A stretch of DNA of 9,821 bases from Candidatus Competibacteraceae bacterium (GTDB lineage Bacteria > Pseudomonadota > Gammaproteobacteria > Competibacterales > Competibacteraceae): positions 1-9,821 of the forward strand of contig DPWB01000099.1 of NCBI GenBank assembly GCA_003527885.1, in the 5' to 3' direction. Position 1 is the first letter of the stretch; every line of letters starts with the position of its first letter. The position numbers were made by a program, and so were the translations under genes. Shown here one piece after another: positions 8,269-9,821 of the stretch. Below the pieces are notes generated by a model that worked only from the letters and a program-made list of their open reading frames with translations, was not told where the DNA came from and ran no database searches.

Positions 8269-9736
8269 TTAGAACTGATCTTCGGTCAGCGCCAGGATCG
8301 AAACACCGCCGTTCTTGATCGAAGCGCGCAAGGCGTCGGCCTTGGGCAGCAGATGCTCGGCATAAAACCGGGCGGTGACCAGCTTGGCCTCGTAAAAGGA
8401 AGAATCTCGGCCGTGCTTGAGCTTCTGTTGGGCGATGTTTGCGGAGCGAGCCAACTGCCAGCCACCGCAAACAAAACCGGCCAACATCAGATAATCGACG
8501 GAAACCGCCATCGCCTCTTCGGCGGCGCGGGTTTCCAGCATCCAGTCGGTGGCGTCAGCCAGCGCGGTCACGCCGGCGCGCAGCCCGGCGCGGATCGCGG
8601 CCAGATCGTCGCCGGGTTGGCGGCCGAGTTCGTCGGCGGTGGTTTCGATCTCGGCGATCAGCGCTCGCATCGTCGCGCCTTGGTCCATGTTCAGCTTGCG
8701 CCCCGCCAGATCGGCGGCCTGAATGCCGGTGGTGCCTTCATAGATGGTGGTGATGCGGGAATCGCGCAAGTGCTGGCAAGTGCCGGTTTCCTCGATGAAG
8801 CCCATGCCGCCGTGGATTTGGACGCCCAACGAGGCGACTTCGATGCCGGTTTCGCTCAGCCAGCCTTTGACCACGGGAATCAGCAAATCCACCCGCGCCT
8901 GCTGGCGGCGGCGGGTTGCCGCATCCGGGTGGTGGCGGGCCAGATCCAGAGACTGGGCGACCGCGTAGGCCAGGGCCCGCATCGCCTCGTTCGAGGCTTT
9001 CATGGCCATCAGCATCCGCCGCACGTCGGGGTGGTGGATGATGGTGACCCGGTCGCCGCTCTTGACGCCGACCGGACGGCCCTGCACCCGGTCCTTGGCG
9101 TACTCGCGGGCGGCCTGATAGGCGCGCTCGCCGATGGCCAGCCCTTGCAGGCCGACTTTGAAGCGCGCCTCGTTCATCATGATGAACATGTAGGCCAGGC
9201 CCTTGTTTTCCTGGCCGATCAGATAACCGACCGCGCCGTCTTTATCGCCGAAAGCCATCACGCAGGTCGGGCTGGCGTGAATGCCCATCTTGTGTTCGAG
9301 CGAGACGGCGTGCACGTCGTTGCGCGCGCCGAGCGAGCCGTCGGGGTTGACCAGGAACTTGGGCACGATGAACAGCGAAATGCCTTTGACCCCTTCCGGG
9401 GCGTCCGGCGTGCGGGCCAACACCAGATGGATGGTGTTGGCCGTCATGTTGTGCTCGCCCCAGGTGATGAAGATTTTCTGGCCGAAAATCCGGTAATGAT
9501 CGCCTTCGGGCACCGCGCGGGCGCGCACCGCTGACAGATCGGAACCGGCTTGCGATTCGGTCAGGTTCATGGTGCCGGTCCACTCGCCGCTGGTCATCTT
9601 CGGCAGAAAAGTGGCTTTTTGTTGGTCCGAGCCGACGTGGCTGATCGCCTCGATCGCGCCGGAGGTCAGCAGCGGACACAGCGCGAACGACATGTTGGCG
9701 GAGGTCCACATTTCCTCGGGGGCGGTGTTCAGGAGC
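8269..9736 (-). CDS. Acyl-CoA dehydrogenase, long DmdC-like type, 5' end missing at contig end
   Basis: This FAD enzyme oxidises an acyl-CoA to the 2-enoyl-CoA and passes electrons to electron-transfer flavoprotein. The 488 genuine residues (codons from 9735 to the TAA at 8269) lack about the first 100-110 of a family usually near 600, so most of the N-terminal helical domain is gone. The flavin/substrate segment LTESQAGSD and the FITWGEHNM stretch follow early. The C-terminal helical domain contains LGVQIHGGMGFIEE and IYEGTTGIQAADL, whose Glu (codon 8737-8739) is the expected catalytic base. An extra C-terminal region ending VSILALTEDQF is typical of the long DmdC-like subgroup. DmdC itself acts on 3-methylmercaptopropionyl-CoA, but many relatives act on other acyl-CoAs and no dmd genes are nearby, so the substrate is open. 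The frame continues past 9736 only because adapter sequence happens to be open. No true start codon is present. Confidence 0.93.
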
Positions 9737-9821
9737 CTGTCTCTTATACACATCTCCGAGCCCACGAGACCGTACTAGATCTCGCATGCCGCCTTCTGCT
9801 TGCAAAAAACGGCAGGCTGCA
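9737..9821 (+). other. Illumina Nextera adapter left on the contig end (not genomic)
   Basis: Bases 9737-9755 are the 19-base Tn5 mosaic end (CTGTCTCTTATACACATCT). Bases 9756-9770 continue with the Nextera read-2 side CCGAGCCCACGAGAC. Bases 9771-9778 are an 8-base index, CGTACTAG, which I recall as i7 index N702. Bases 9779-9802 match the P7 tail with two T-to-C differences (9785 and 9792). The final 19 bases begin with C and six A, as seen when reads run off an adapter. The order and spacing match a read-through of a short library insert, so this stretch should be trimmed. Translated on the minus strand it yields MGSEMCIRDR, and in another frame GDVYKRQ, strings that recur in databases as adapter artefacts. 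Confidence 0.98.

Noticed and set aside
8353..9534. A 393-codon plus-strand frame opposite the acyl-CoA dehydrogenase
   Set aside because: Shadow of the dehydrogenase coding sequence, with no recognisable domain and no ribosome site.
9737..9765. Apparent ATG start and first ten residues of the dehydrogenase
   Set aside because: These codons lie in adapter DNA; the true start is beyond the contig end.

Overview
The window looks like a piece of a GC-rich gammaproteobacterial draft genome. The best support is the first gene, whose product follows the enterobacterial EttA pattern almost residue for residue. The other genes (malonyl-CoA decarboxylase, a Pla-1/VolA-type lipase, an HDOD protein, a GspE/PilB-type ATPase and a long acyl-CoA dehydrogenase) fit an environmental, lipid-using gammaproteobacterium. 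A Competibacter-like or methanotroph-like lineage is only a guess. I found no tRNA, rRNA, CRISPR array, insertion sequence or phage gene.

Layout: every supported gene lies on the minus strand. Reading in the direction of transcription, from high to low coordinates, they are: an acyl-CoA dehydrogenase (8269-9736, 5' end missing); a secretion or pilus assembly ATPase (6227-8206) overlapping by 4 bases an HDOD signalling protein (5376-6230); malonyl-CoA decarboxylase (3763-5223) behind its own likely promoter; a secreted lipase (1562-3613) closed by a strong intrinsic terminator (1510-1537); and the translation factor EttA (1-1425, C-terminus beyond the window edge).

The last 85 bases (9737-9821) are not genomic. 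They are the Illumina Nextera read-through adapter (mosaic end, i7 side, an 8-base index, P7 tail) left on the contig end. The real sequence stops at 9736, inside the acyl-CoA dehydrogenase gene. Any protein that appears to begin in the adapter is an artefact.

How the genes may work together: the ATPase and HDOD genes form a translationally coupled pair. The ATPase carries an N-terminal MshEN-type region of the kind that binds cyclic di-GMP, so the pair plausibly joins second-messenger sensing to type IV pilus or type II secretion activity. The lipase, malonyl-CoA decarboxylase and acyl-CoA dehydrogenase all touch acyl-lipid or acyl-CoA metabolism, but they have separate transcription signals or gaps, so a shared pathway is only suggestive. 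I see no clear new multi-gene system. The most interesting biology is the tandem MshEN/HDOD pair, and the most consequential observation is the adapter.
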